From assembly GCA_964505035.1 (NCBI GenBank), contig CAZDGK010000004.1, positions 1 to 51,671 of the forward strand: a DNA stretch of 51,671 nucleotides, given 5' to 3'. This stretch comes from CAZDGK01 sp964505035 (GTDB taxonomy: Bacteria > Patescibacteriota > Saccharimonadia > UBA4664). Of this stretch, positions 31,650-41,166 are shown piece after piece. The notes beneath the pieces were generated by a model. The model worked only from the letters and a program-made list of their open reading frames with translations, did no database searches and was not told the origin of the DNA. The position numbers and the translations under genes are program-made. How positions within the stretch are numbered: position 1 is the first letter of the stretch; each line of letters opens with the position of its first letter.

Positions 31650-32741
31650 CTAGAAGGCAGTGGTGAGTGGTGTACCGAGACCGGTGACGGCATCGTAGCC
31701 CGGGCCAGCGGTGCAGACCGCGCCACAAGCGCCATTGGAGCCGGTAATGATGTCCTGGAGGACATTGGCGTAGCCTGGGCCAGCGGCGTCAGCGTAGAGC
31801 TGGGTGTTGGTGGCGGTGCCACCCAGGGCGTAGATGGCGGCCCATTGGGGTGTACCAGCGCTGGTGCCGCCCACCTGGAACCAGCCCTTCACGCCGGAGT
31901 AGCGGACGCTGGAATAGACCGAGAAGCCAGTGGCTGGGTCAGCATCGTAGGCGACGTCCGGGATAGAGCGACCAGTGGCGCTGAGGGCGGATTGGTAGGC
32001 GGGCTTGGGTGTGTAGGCGCTGACGCCGCCGCCACTGCCGGGCCAAGCGACTTCGCTGGCGACGCTACCATCGGGATTGAGGCTGAGGGTGGTACCACCG
32101 ACGGCCGTAACGTTGCTCGAGACGGCGGGCCAGAATACGCCGTTGCCGCCGTCGCCAGAGGCGGCGAAGAAGGCCGCGCCGGCGGCGCTGGTGAAGTAGC
32201 TGTCGTAGGCGGTCTGGCCGGCGAACTCACTGCCGCCCCAGCTCATGGAGACGGCGACGACGCCGGGCTGCTTGCGGGCGTAATCAACGGCGGCGAGCAG
32301 GTTGTTGCCGCTGGCAGAACGAGCCTCGACGAGCAGGATCTTGGCCTGGGGCGCAATGGCGTGGGCCCATTCAACATCCAGGGCGGCCTCAAGTGACCAG
32401 CCGCTATTGGTGGACAGGAAGCCAGTCATGGCGTGTTTGCTAAAGCAGGGATTGGTTTGGTTGCACTGCGGCAGGCCGTATTGGGTGCTAAAGGCGTTGA
32501 GGTCGGCGGCAATGTTGGGGTCGTCGTAGGCAACCACGACGGCAATAGTCTTGCCAGCGCCACCAGTAGCTGGCAGGTGGTAGGCGGTTTTGATCTGGCT
32601 GGGCGTGAGGCCGGTGGGGCCATTGGTGGCGAAGCGCTGGACGTGCAGCGGTGGATGGGCGGTGAAGCTATTAATGGCGGGGGCATTACCGAACAGGCCA
32701 CAGCAGGCGAAGACGAGGGCGGTGAACAGGTTGGCAAACAT
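31650..32741 (-). CDS. S53 family (sedolisin/kumamolisin) serine peptidase without a pro-domain
   Basis: Secreted acid peptidase family. 363 residues: hydrophobic N-terminus (about 1-20), then directly the catalytic domain starting LTPSQIKTAYHLP. Catalytic Glu118 and Asp122 in WSLEAALDVEWAHAIAP, oxyanion Asp197 in AASGDGGNG, Ser294 in VGGTSAGTPQWAA; calcium-site region DIITGSNGA and YDAVTGLGTP at the end. S53 enzymes are normally made with a pro-domain of roughly 150-200 residues; here only about 25 residues separate the signal from the catalytic part. May act on host or environmental protein. Confidence 0.92.
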   Translation of the reverse strand: MFANLFTALVFACCGLFGNAPAINSFTAHPPLHVQRFATNGPTGLTPSQIKTAYHLPATGGAGKTIAVVVAYDDPNIAADLNAFSTQYGLPQCNQTNPCFSKHAMTGFLSTNSGWSLEAALDVEWAHAIAPQAKILLVEARSASGNNLLAAVDYARKQPGVVAVSMSWGGSEFAGQTAYDSYFTSAAGAAFFAASGDGGNGVFWPAVSSNVTAVGGTTLSLNPDGSVASEVAWPGSGGGVSAYTPKPAYQSALSATGRSIPDVAYDADPATGFSVYSSVRYSGVKGWFQVGGTSAGTPQWAAIYALGGTATNTQLYADAAGPGYANVLQDIITGSNGACGAVCTAGPGYDAVTGLGTPLTTAF

Positions 32742-32810
32742 GTTGTTTAGGATCCCCTATGTATGGCCTAATTATTAGCATATTTGTCAAAGCATATCCA
32801 TAAAGAGAAA

Positions 32811-32842
32811 ACCGCCGGACTCAATGATAGAGTTCCGGCGGT
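32811..32842 (-). terminator. Terminator of the 32851 gene
   Basis: ACCGCCGGA-CTC / GAG-T-TCCGGCGGT with one bulged base; the minus strand continues TTTTCTCTTTA. Confidence 0.85.
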
Positions 32843-32850
32843 AGTTCGAG

Positions 32851-33648
32851 CTAATGGATCTTGGCCATTTCGGGCCAGATGCGCTCGATGTCCTCACGGG
32901 CGGCCAGCTCGACGAGGTCACGGCCGCGCTCGAAGAGCGCGCGGGCCTCGGCGACGGCTTCGCGGCCGTCGTCGGAGTTCAGGAAGTCGTTGAACTCCTG
33001 CTCGGCCTCGTCCTGGGGAGTTCCCTCGTTCACCATCGACTGGATGACAGTCTGGCGGATGAGGGCTTCCGGGTCGGACGTGAGGAACTGCTTGACCACC
33101 TCCAAATTGTCGAGGTAGGTCTGAGGGCTCGAGGTGCGCCGGATGACTTCATCGAACAGAGGTTCTTGCTCGATGACCTGTTGGGGCGTGACGCTGTTGG
33201 AGGTAGCTACCTCCAAGGTGGCGTTGATCCAGTCCCAGGTCTTGTCGTAGTCGGCCGGCTCGTTCTCGGGCTTTTTCAGGCCCTTCATGGCTGCTTCCAG
33301 GATGATCGGCAGATTCTCGACGAGGAACTCGGCGAGTTCGGAGTCGATCTGGTCGAGCTTGGTGCTGATAACGCGGTAGGCCGCGCTGACATCACCAATC
33401 TGGAAGAGCGGAAGGTCGCGGTCGTCGAGCAGTAGCCGGTCGGCGATGATCGCGGCCATCTCGCTGTTGAGCAGCGTCTTGCACTGCGCGATCAGCTCGG
33501 CGATGCGTTCATCGTGGCTGGGCTGGTCTTCGCCGGACTGACCGGCAACGATCGCCATCATGCGGTCGTTGCGGCGGCTGCCGACGGTAAACCGGAGCAC
33601 GATCAGCTCGATGATTTGATCTCGGGTAAGGTCGTGACGAATGACCAT
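32851..33648 (-). CDS. Orphan helical acidic protein, 265 aa
   Basis: Starts MVIRHDLTRDQIIELIVLRF; almost entirely helical and rich in Asp/Glu. Repeated motif style: LLNSEMAAIIADRLLL, LAEFLVENLPIILEAAM, VIQSMVNEGTPQDEAEQEFN. No membrane segment or catalytic motif. Start 33648 is chosen because AGGAG is 5 bases upstream; a GTG 6 bases earlier overlaps it. A TTGTAA-17-TATAAA promoter lies within the end of the upstream ABC gene. Function unknown. Confidence 0.72.
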   Translation of the reverse strand: MVIRHDLTRDQIIELIVLRFTVGSRRNDRMMAIVAGQSGEDQPSHDERIAELIAQCKTLLNSEMAAIIADRLLLDDRDLPLFQIGDVSAAYRVISTKLDQIDSELAEFLVENLPIILEAAMKGLKKPENEPADYDKTWDWINATLEVATSNSVTPQQVIEQEPLFDEVIRRTSSPQTYLDNLEVVKQFLTSDPEALIRQTVIQSMVNEGTPQDEAEQEFNDFLNSDDGREAVAEARALFERGRDLVELAAREDIERIWPEMAKIH

Positions 33649-33691
33649 CCCCACTCCTTAGGGTAGTAGGTACGAGACGGTATATTTTATA

Positions 33692-34371
<680 letters not shown>

Positions 34372-34372
<1 letters not shown>

Positions 34373-35790
34373 TATTCGGTCCTCATTACTTCAGCAGGGC
34401 GGATTTTGGCGATGAGCCAGGCTGGGACGGCGCTGCCGAGGATGGCGATGAGCAGTGCGGCGCCAAGGCCCTCGGCGAGCAGTGAGACGCCGACCTGGGT
34501 CTGGATGTTGTGGACCAGTTGCTCGGCGGTCTGGCCGGCCGAGCCGAGGCGGGCGCCGAAGCCGCCGCCAAAGCGTCGGACCGCGCCGCCGAAGCCGCTC
34601 TGCGCGCCCATCATGGTGGTGGGGCCGCCGCTGCTGGACGCGCTGGGCGTGTTGGCGCTGACGAGCGCGCCGGTCAGTTGGTTGCTGGTGACGGCAGCCA
34701 GGGCAATGCCCACTAGGCTGCCACAGAGCGTGAGTACCAGGGCCTCAACCACGAACTGGCTCATGACGCTGAGGTTGCCAGCGCCTATGGCCTTGAGCAC
34801 GCCGATCTCGCGGCGGCGCTCGCGCACGATCATGACCATGACCAGGAAGGTGATGACGGCGGCGGCCCCGAGCGCGACATACATGCCGGTGCTGGCGATG
34901 CCCTGGATGCTCTTTAGCGCGGCGATGGCATCATTGGTGTTTTGGGCGGCGGTGGTGATGTCGACCCGGGTGTTGCCCAGGGTGTTGCCAATGGCGGTTT
35001 TGACGGCGTCGAGCTGGTCGATGGAGGCGGCGCGGACTTCGATTTGGCTAATTTCGCCTGGTTGGTTGGTGAGGCGCTGAGCTGTGGCGATGGGTACGAA
35101 GAGGCCGTCGTTGCCAAACTCGTTGCCGGCGTCGAAGATGCCGATGACCTTGAAGGTGGTGCTGTAGGCGGTGAAGGTGGAGCCGACGCTGAGACTGTTC
35201 TTGGTGGCGAGGCCTTGGCCGACGAGAGCTTCGGGCACATCGGCGGCGCTAAATTGAGCGGTGCCGCTCGTGACATTGAATGGTGTGCCGGTGCGGTCCA
35301 GGGTGCCGAGGAGGCCGTTCATGAGGACCGGTAGCTGTATGGTGGGCGCGGGGCCGGAGTCGCCGCTGCTTTGGTTGAAGCGCCGGCGGCCGAGGGTGCC
35401 GGGATCGATGGATGAGTTGAGCTGCACCTCGCTGGTCGGAGCCTGCACTTGCGCGGTGGCGGTGCCGCTGTTCCGGAACACGCGGAACATGCCGCCGCCG
35501 GAGGTCATGATGGCTCCGACCTCGCTGACGCCGGCGATGCCCTGGACTTTGGTGACATCGGCTGCGGTGAGCGGCTCTCCCCCGCCCTCGCCGCCGAAGA
35601 CGCCGGCTGGATTGATGCTGAGTGTCGTGGCGGCACTGGACTTGAGCTGCGTGACCTTGGTCTGTACGGCTTGGTTAGCCAGATACAGCGCCAGGCCGAG
35701 CGCGCTACTGATGCCTAGCAGTGCGACGACCGAGACGGTTCGGATCCAGTTTCGAAAGGCGTTGCGCACCCCCCGGATGATGACACCCAT
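34372..35790 (-). CDS. MacB/FtsX-type ABC transporter permease
   Basis: 472 residues. TM1 (about 20-40, VSVVALLGISSALGLALYLA), a large extracytoplasmic domain (about 45-320) with SVGSTFTAYSTTFKVIGIFD and DGLFVPIATAQRLT, then three C-terminal segments (VALGAAAVITFLVMVMIV, VEALVLTLCGSLVGIALAA and ALLIAILGSAVPAWLIA) with RERRREIGVLKAIGA, the FtsX hallmark. A Gly/Ser-rich insert lies between the last two TMs. Start ATG 35790 begins MGVIIRGVRNAFRNWIRT; the frame upstream is spacer. Confidence 0.93.
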
Positions 35791-35842
35791 ATGAAAAACC
35801 TTCGTTATAGGGCTATTACAGCGGGTGTGGCTGAGAAGAGGC

Positions 35843-36385
35843 TTAGGACGGCGGCGGAGCTTTGACGAGAGCCAGGCCGACGCCCATTTGCCAGACAATA
35901 AAGGCCGCGATGATTGCCCACTCGCCAAGGCCAATCATCAAGATGAGGTTCATGGCGATGCCAAGCACACTGCCGGCCGCGACCGTAAGAAGCAGGCGTG
36001 TGAAGGCTAGGTGCCGGACGAGCGCCCAGAAGGCGGCTGCCAGAATGGCGCTCCCGGCCGCGCCAGCCAGGGCGTAGCTGACGAAACCACTGGTGCCCGT
36101 AGATTCGGATAGGGCGATCCGCAGGGCTAGGTACCAGGCTCCGGTTGAGACTGCGACCCAGAGTAGTGAGCGGGCTAGTGACCATTGCCAGTCGCGGCGG
36201 TACAGCCACAGGCAAGCCAGAGCAATGGCGATGCCAAAGAAGATGCCCGGGCCATAGAGCAAGCCCCAGTTGCTGGAGCCTGGATCTTGGGTGCCATTGG
36301 GCAGGAGGAAGTGGCCGGAAAGACCGCCCGACAGGAGTGTTGCCATTATCACGAGCGTGCGCGGGCTGATGCCACTGAGCTTCAT
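35843..36385 (-). CDS. Multi-pass membrane protein, unknown
   Basis: 180 residues with about five or six hydrophobic segments (VIMATLLSGGLSGHFLL, YGPGIFFGIAIALACLWLY, LLWVAVSTGAWYLALRIAL, AGAAGSAILAAAFWALV, LLLTVAAGSVLGIAMNLILM, WAIIAAFIVWQMGVGLAL). Lies between the histidine kinase and the permease on the same strand. TAGACT ends 6 bases before the ATG, so it may also have its own leaderless promoter. It could be an accessory part of the ABC/two-component module; no family recognised. Confidence 0.75.
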   Translation of the reverse strand: MKLSGISPRTLVIMATLLSGGLSGHFLLPNGTQDPGSSNWGLLYGPGIFFGIAIALACLWLYRRDWQWSLARSLLWVAVSTGAWYLALRIALSESTGTSGFVSYALAGAAGSAILAAAFWALVRHLAFTRLLLTVAAGSVLGIAMNLILMIGLGEWAIIAAFIVWQMGVGLALVKAPPPS

Positions 36386-36426
36386 GGCTTTAGTCTAACA
36401 GAAAGCGGCCAAACGTGTTTGTGTTG

Positions 36427-37482
36427 CTAGCTGGCCTGCTGGAAGCTGACGGTAAAGACGGCACCGCCGGTGGCTGGACTGTCGGCCTTGATGGTGGCGT
36501 CGTGGGTGCGGGCGATCTGGGTGGCGATGGACAGGCCCAGGCCGTAGCCATGGACGGCACTGCCGCTGCGGGATTTGTCGGCGCGGTAGAAGCGGTCGAA
36601 GACATGTGGCAGGTCGGCAGCGGCGATGCCGGGGCCCTGGTCGGCTACGGTCAGGACGGCGCCATTGCCGTGGCGCTGGAGATTGACGGTGACCTGGGTC
36701 TTGGAGGGGCTGTACTTGATGGCATTGTCGAGCAGGATGGCGACTAGATCAGTGAGGGCGTGGGTGTCGCCGTGGACGGCTGCCGGAGTGGTTTCGGCGA
36801 CCATGAGGATGTGCTTGGCTTCGGCGGCGGATTTGAGCCGGTCGATGGCCTCGGTGATGACGGTTTCGAGCTGGACGGGTTCGGTCTCGGCGGAGCCGTT
36901 TTCCTGGTGTGCCAGACGGAGCAGGCCATCAGATAGGGCGCGGAGTTTGGCGACTTCCTCGAGATTGCTGGCGAGCTGAGTGACGGCTTCGTCTCGCGTG
37001 AGTTTGGGATTGCGCAGGGCGACCTCGATCTCGGTCTGCATGGCGGCGAGGGGCGTGCGCAGCTCGTGGCTGGCGTCGGCGGCGAAGCGGCTCTGGCTCT
37101 CCAGCGCTCGCTCGATGGGTTGCAGGGTGCGGCCAGCCAGCCAGTAGCTGAGGCCGCTGCCGGCGATGAGAATGACGCCGTTGAAGTAGAGGAGCTGCCA
37201 GGCCAGACGGTTTTCGCCGGACTCCAGCTCGGACTGGATACCGGGGCTGATGATGACGGGCACGATGGCGCCATTGGGCAGGGCGCGCAGACGAATGTAC
37301 TGGCGGCGCAGGCTATCTTCGAGCTGGGTACTGGCCAGTCGGTACAGCGTGAGGCTAAAGACGAGGCTGACCACCATAATAATGGCGACGTAGGCAGCCG
37401 CCAGCTTGAAGGCTGGCGAGCGGTGGGTCCAGAGCTGGACGAGCTTCGTCCACAGCTGAGTGAGGCGACTACGGGTTATCAT
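36427..37482 (-). CDS. Sensor histidine kinase
   Basis: 351 residues. Two membrane segments (about 27-48, 97-117) enclose a short extracytoplasmic loop of about 45 residues. H-box FAADASHELRTPL with His139, N-box LVAILLDNAIKYSP, G1 DQGPGIAAADLPHVFDRFYR and G2 GYGLGLSIATQIA. Overlaps the response-regulator gene by 14 bases, so translationally coupled. The very small sensor loop resembles intramembrane-sensing kinases that detect envelope stress or peptides, fitting the nearby ABC transporter. Confidence 0.95.
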   Translation of the reverse strand: MITRSRLTQLWTKLVQLWTHRSPAFKLAAAYVAIIMVVSLVFSLTLYRLASTQLEDSLRRQYIRLRALPNGAIVPVIISPGIQSELESGENRLAWQLLYFNGVILIAGSGLSYWLAGRTLQPIERALESQSRFAADASHELRTPLAAMQTEIEVALRNPKLTRDEAVTQLASNLEEVAKLRALSDGLLRLAHQENGSAETEPVQLETVITEAIDRLKSAAEAKHILMVAETTPAAVHGDTHALTDLVAILLDNAIKYSPSKTQVTVNLQRHGNGAVLTVADQGPGIAAADLPHVFDRFYRADKSRSGSAVHGYGLGLSIATQIARTHDATIKADSPATGGAVFTVSFQQAS

Positions 37483-38158
37483 GGTCTACCCCTAGCTTAT
37501 ACCCGAAGCCGCGGATGGTGTGGATGAGTTCGGGTCCGCGGAATGGCCGGTCGATTTTGCCGCGCAGGTAGCCAATGTAGACCTCGACGGTATTGGGCAA
37601 AATGTCGGAGTCGAAGTCCCAGACGTGGCCCATGATGTTTTGCTTGGACAGGATGCGGTTCTGGTTGCGCATGAGGTAGTGGAGCAAGGCAAATTCTTTG
37701 CTCGAGAGCTTGATGGGCCGTCCAGCGCGGCGGACTTCGTAGGTGGTAGTGTTAAGGCTCAGGTCATCGAGCTTGAGTGTTTCGTCGAGGGCGTCCTGGG
37801 GCCGGCGCAGTAGGGCGCGCAGGCGGGCCAGGAGCTCCTCGAAGGCAAAGGGCTTCACGAGATAGTCGTCGGCGCCGGCATTGAGCCCCGCGACGCGGTC
37901 GGGTATTTGGTCCTTGGCGGTGAGCATAATGATGGGCACGTGAATGCCGGCGGCGCGAATCTCTTTGCAGATGTCCAGGCCGTCGAGCAGGCCAGGCAGC
38001 ATACGGTCGAGGATGATGAGGTCGTAGTCGCCCGTGAGGGCCGAGCTGAGCCCGTCGTCGGCGTCGTAGGCTAGATCGACGGCATAGGCTTCCTGCTCCA
38101 GGCCGGTCTTGAGCGCGCCGGCGATTTTGTGCTCGTCCTCGACAACTAGGATTCTCAT
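37469..38158 (-). CDS. OmpR/PhoB-family response regulator
   Basis: 229 residues. Receiver with acidic pair EDE (8-10 region), phospho-acceptor Asp51 in LIILDRMLPG, Thr80 and Lys102 in DYLVKPF. Winged-helix output (about 128-229): SSKEFALLHYLMRN, VEVYIGYLRGKI and IHTIRGFGYKL. First gene of a probable five-gene unit: regulator, kinase, membrane protein, permease, ATPase. TACAAT ends 6 bases before the ATG: leaderless. Confidence 0.96.
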   Translation of the reverse strand: MRILVVEDEHKIAGALKTGLEQEAYAVDLAYDADDGLSSALTGDYDLIILDRMLPGLLDGLDICKEIRAAGIHVPIIMLTAKDQIPDRVAGLNAGADDYLVKPFAFEELLARLRALLRRPQDALDETLKLDDLSLNTTTYEVRRAGRPIKLSSKEFALLHYLMRNQNRILSKQNIMGHVWDFDSDILPNTVEVYIGYLRGKIDRPFRGPELIHTIRGFGYKLGVDHDNP

Positions 38159-38164
38159 GCGGAC

Positions 38165-38170
38165 ATTGTA
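38165..38170 (-). promoter_or_regulatory. -10 element of the two-component operon, leaderless geometry
   Basis: TACAAT, GTCCGC, ATG. It faces the -10 of the divergent 38215 gene; the two start codons are 56 bases apart. Confidence 0.55.
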
Positions 38171-38214
38171 GCGTAGGATGGCTGAGAGTGGGCTGAAACA
38201 GTATGATGGCTAGT

Positions 38215-39345
38215 ATGAAGCGCTGGTTGCCCTTATTTGGATTTGTGTTGCTGTGGGCCGCGAGCGTGATGGCGGTGGCAGCGGTGGCGCGGGTGACGAT
38301 ACCGGATTACCTGGGAAACGCCCCCACCTTGGCGGCCTTTCCCTTCCCGCTCGTGAACTTTGACGCGGGGTATTATATGTCGATCGCGCAGCATGGGTAC
38401 GTGGGCAATATATTGCCGGTGCGGGCTTTCTTTCCGCTGTTCCCGCTGCTGGTGGCGGCTGGTCACTGGCTGGTGGTGTGGGTGCCGGCGGCTTGGCAAT
38501 ATCCGTTGGCGGCGACAGGTATCAATCTGGCCCTGACGGCGGTGGTGCTGTGGCTGGCTGGGCGCTTGCTGGAGCGGGACTTTGGCGGCCGGGCGAGCGG
38601 TGCCTGGCTCTTGCTCCTGTACCCGTACGCATTCGTGTTGGTGGCGGGCTACGCGGAGGCTCTGTTGCTGACGCTGACGCTGGGGGCGTTTGTGGCGGCC
38701 CGGGAGCGCCGGTGGTGGCTGGCTGGAGTGCTGGCAATGCTAGCTGGTGGTACGCGGCTGCCGGGTCTGCTGGTAGCGCCGGCGCTGCTGGTGGAGTACC
38801 TGCATCAGGCGGGCTGGCGGTGGCGGCAGATTGGGCCCGAGATTGGCTGGCTGGTGCTGGCGCCATTGGGGACGCTGGGTTACTTTGCCTATCTGCAATG
38901 GAGTGCTGGCGGTATCGGTACCTACTTCCAGGCGTATACGATGGCTTGGCCGGAGCGGGTGGTCAATATGAACATTTTGCATCCGCTGGAGCGGATGGTG
39001 GAGCGGGCGGTGTCGTCGGGGGCGGCGCCGTTGACTGATCGCGTGTCGTATAATGACGTGATTTCGGTGTTGCTGCTGGGACTGATGCTGGTGTTGCTGA
39101 TCGGCTTTTGGCGGCAGCTGCGACCGAGCTACCGGGTGTTTGCGGCGCTGACACTAGTGCTGCCCCTGACGAGCTCGATTCTATACGGGATTGGCCGGTA
39201 CTATCTGATGGCGTTTCCGTTGCTGCTGGCCCTGGCCGCCTGGATCGGCGACAGTCAGCGGCGGCTTTTGGTGTACGCGGTGCCGGCATTGTTGCTAGCT
39301 GGCCTACTCGTGACGTTGTTCGCGACGACGCGGTTTGTCGGCTGA
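38215..39345 (+). CDS. Multi-pass mannosyltransferase-like protein (PIG-V/Gpi18-like)
   Basis: About 376 residues with roughly ten membrane segments. The early acidic motif FDAGYYMSIAQHGY followed by FFPLFPLLV matches the PIG-V/Gpi18 family of polyprenol-phosphate-mannose-dependent transferases (D of FDAGYY catalytic by family). GGTRLPGLLVAPALL and IGRYYLMAFPLLLALA follow. Probably glycosylates a surface lipid or polymer; acceptor unknown. ATGs at 38203, 38206 and 38215; TATGAT (38202-38207) ends 7 bases before the last, favouring a leaderless start there. Confidence 0.8.
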   Translation: MKRWLPLFGFVLLWAASVMAVAAVARVTIPDYLGNAPTLAAFPFPLVNFDAGYYMSIAQHGYVGNILPVRAFFPLFPLLVAAGHWLVVWVPAAWQYPLAATGINLALTAVVLWLAGRLLERDFGGRASGAWLLLLYPYAFVLVAGYAEALLLTLTLGAFVAARERRWWLAGVLAMLAGGTRLPGLLVAPALLVEYLHQAGWRWRQIGPEIGWLVLAPLGTLGYFAYLQWSAGGIGTYFQAYTMAWPERVVNMNILHPLERMVERAVSSGAAPLTDRVSYNDVISVLLLGLMLVLLIGFWRQLRPSYRVFAALTLVLPLTSSILYGIGRYYLMAFPLLLALAAWIGDSQRRLLVYAVPALLLAGLLVTLFATTRFVG

Positions 39346-39346
39346 C

Positions 39347-39925
39347 TTAGCGCTTGGCGTGTACTTGCCGGCGCCGAGCAATGAGCATGAGCGAGAATAG
39401 CCCATTGGCGATCACCCAGACAACTGGCCACAACAGCGCTAGAAAGGTGTAGGTTTGCACGGCCAGCGTGGCTAGCGTAAAGCGGAAGGTGTTGGTGACA
39501 TACAGCGACAGGGTTTCGGTGTGTGGCTTGTTCCAGGACTTGCGGACGGTGGGGACAAAGGCTAGGAGGTCGGCGATAACGGCGAGCACGATTGAAGTGA
39601 GCGGCTGATGGCCGAGCAGCCAAAACCCCATAGCGACTAGTGACATGATGGCGACCGCGGTGTCGGAGGCCGTAATGTCTTTCTGGCCATGTTTGAGGCC
39701 AAGTACGATGACACCGACGCACATGAGCCCAGCGGTGGCCGTGACCCAGGCTGAGGGTCCGGCGCCGCCGGCAATTTGCAGGGCCGTGATGAGGATGGTT
39801 AGCAGGCACCAGAGGCTCCAGCTGTAGATGTGAGGATGGGTCTTGCCCCGGATGATGTCGCGGTAATAAGGGATATAAGCGGCGAAGGTGAGGCCGGATG
39901 CGACGAGGCCAAGCAATTCTTTCAT
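39347..39925 (-). CDS. PQ-loop (SemiSWEET-like) membrane protein
   Basis: 192 residues, about six or seven membrane segments. The first part, VASGLTFAAYIPYYRDIIRG followed by KTHPHIYSWSLW, fits a PQ-loop repeat with Pro in the YIPYY position; a second, weaker copy is LAVIADLLAFVPTVRKSW, then HTETLSLY. Two triple-helix repeats in one chain are the usual SWEET/PQ-loop layout. Members carry sugars, amino acids or other small solutes; substrate unknown. Start at 39925 (MKELLGLV) is preferred over an upstream TTG-type start. Confidence 0.72.
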   Translation of the reverse strand: MKELLGLVASGLTFAAYIPYYRDIIRGKTHPHIYSWSLWCLLTILITALQIAGGAGPSAWVTATAGLMCVGVIVLGLKHGQKDITASDTAVAIMSLVAMGFWLLGHQPLTSIVLAVIADLLAFVPTVRKSWNKPHTETLSLYVTNTFRFTLATLAVQTYTFLALLWPVVWVIANGLFSLMLIARRRQVHAKR

Positions 39926-39997
39926 TAGTTGCAATGGTACCACAAGCATAATGGGGCGCTTGGCCTCGGGGCAGAATGAATTTAGACAACTGCCCGA

Positions 39998-40026
39998 TTG
40001 ACTGACCTATCTGGTGTGCCACAATG
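39998..40026 (+). promoter_or_regulatory. Promoter of the 40059 gene
   Basis: TTGACT (39998-40003), 17-base spacer, ACAATG (40021-40026). Confidence 0.55.
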
Positions 40027-40058
40027 CGCCTGTCCGAGTCTGAAGGGAGGTGCCTCAC

Positions 40059-40361
40059 ATGAGTGGCACCTTATACAATGCCGTCTGGGAGCGCACCGAA
40101 GCTGGCGAGCGGACTGTGTTTGCTGAGTATGTCGTCGAGCATGGAGCTGTCTATGTGACGATCGGCGACACGCTTCAGCGCTGCTACAACCTACTAAGTT
40201 CCCTGCTCGACGACTGCGGGCCGACGATGTGGGGTCTGGTCGCGATGGAGCGAGCAATTGCTACTCTGCGGGAGTTTGACCTGGACAAGCATCGCTGGGA
40301 TGGGCTCATGAAGAAGCTGCTGCGAGTGGCTGAGCGTGAACACCGGTTGGTGCCGGCCTAA
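40059..40361 (+). CDS. 100-aa orphan, paralogue of the 42700 product
   Basis: Starts MSGTLYNAVWERTEAGERT and ends LMKKLLRVAEREHRLVPA. Aligns end to end with the 42700 protein: both 100 residues, shared S/TGTL..AV, Q..YNL.S, D.DK.RW..L and R.R.L.PA. No signal or membrane segment; mostly helical. GGGAGG lies 7 bases before the ATG; terminator follows. Function unknown. Confidence 0.78.
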   Translation: MSGTLYNAVWERTEAGERTVFAEYVVEHGAVYVTIGDTLQRCYNLLSSLLDDCGPTMWGLVAMERAIATLREFDLDKHRWDGLMKKLLRVAEREHRLVPA

Positions 40362-40381
40362 TTCTCTGACGGCATTGTTAA

Positions 40382-40411
40382 CGCCCGGCCTCCTAATGCG
40401 GAGGCCGGGCG
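40382..40411 (+). terminator. Terminator between 40059 and 40418 genes
   Basis: CGCCCGGCCTCC / GGAGGCCGGGCG, 12-bp perfect stem, 6-base loop; convergent genes on both sides. Confidence 0.88.
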
Positions 40412-40417
40412 AAACGG

Positions 40418-41080
40418 CTAGGCGCCGCCGGTGCTGAAGCGGTCGTAGCGACCCTTCTGGTAGTCGTTCCAGTCACTGGAAAGCGCTGGATACCCGGAGG
40501 CCGAGTAGGACTGCGGCGCGGGCCGGCTCGGGAGGACGGGCAGCGAGCTGCCCATGACCACCCGGCCGCGCGGGTCGTTGTACTGGGCTAGCACCTGGTA
40601 ACCATCGCGCCGGAACCAGGGGTAGACCTTGGTGGGCGGGTTGGTCATGGTGCGCAGGACGACCGCGGTGTAGCCAGTGGCTACGTAATGGCTGAGCCAG
40701 CGCCAGTACAATTCGGCGCCGGCGTGCCGGCCGCGATGGCTGTCCAGCAGGCCCAGGTCGTCGGCGTAGACGAGGTGTGGCTCGGAGCCGAACTCTCGCT
40801 GCAGCGTGTCGACCAGGTTTGGCAGCTGCAAGAGCTCAGCGGCCTCGTCTGGTGTGACGGTGTAGCCCCAGCAGAAGCCGACGATTTCGTCGGCCGGCTG
40901 GTCGATGGCTACGAGGCAGTGGGCGCCGGGGCGGGCCAGTTCGGCTCGCAGATCGGCGGCTACCCGCTGGGGGTCCCAGTCCTCGTGCCAGGGTGGACCG
41001 GCAAAGACGGTCCGGTAGCAGCTCACCAGCTGCTGGAGTCGCTTGGCATCGGCGCCAAGCGTGAACGCCTGGAAGTCCAT
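40418..41080 (-). CDS. GNAT-family acetyltransferase
   Basis: 220 residues. VFAGPPWHEDWDPQ near the N-terminus and IVGFCWGYTVTPDEA, then YADDLGLLDSHRGRHAGAEL (acetyl-CoA loop, R-x-x-x-A-G variant) and VVLRTMTNPPTKVYPWFRRDGY match GNAT enzymes with the FxGPPW start. Unstructured Ser/Pro tail. Shine-Dalgarno AGGAAGG, start 41080. Downstream of the M20 peptidase, but a terminator hairpin lies between. Substrate unknown. Confidence 0.82.
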   Translation of the reverse strand: MDFQAFTLGADAKRLQQLVSCYRTVFAGPPWHEDWDPQRVAADLRAELARPGAHCLVAIDQPADEIVGFCWGYTVTPDEAAELLQLPNLVDTLQREFGSEPHLVYADDLGLLDSHRGRHAGAELYWRWLSHYVATGYTAVVLRTMTNPPTKVYPWFRRDGYQVLAQYNDPRGRVVMGSSLPVLPSRPAPQSYSASGYPALSSDWNDYQKGRYDRFSTGGA

Positions 41081-41130
41081 GGCGCATCCTTCCTTGTAGT
41101 CTGGGGCTTGAGTGGCCCTAGGTTGTAGGA

Positions 41131-41158
41131 GTCCTGCCGGCTGATTGGTCGGCAGGAC
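41131..41158 (-). terminator. Terminator of the M20 peptidase gene
   Basis: GTCCTGCC / GGCAGGAC, 8-bp stem with 12-base loop, 8 bases after the minus-strand stop. Confidence 0.72.
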
Positions 41159-41166
41159 GCTACCCC

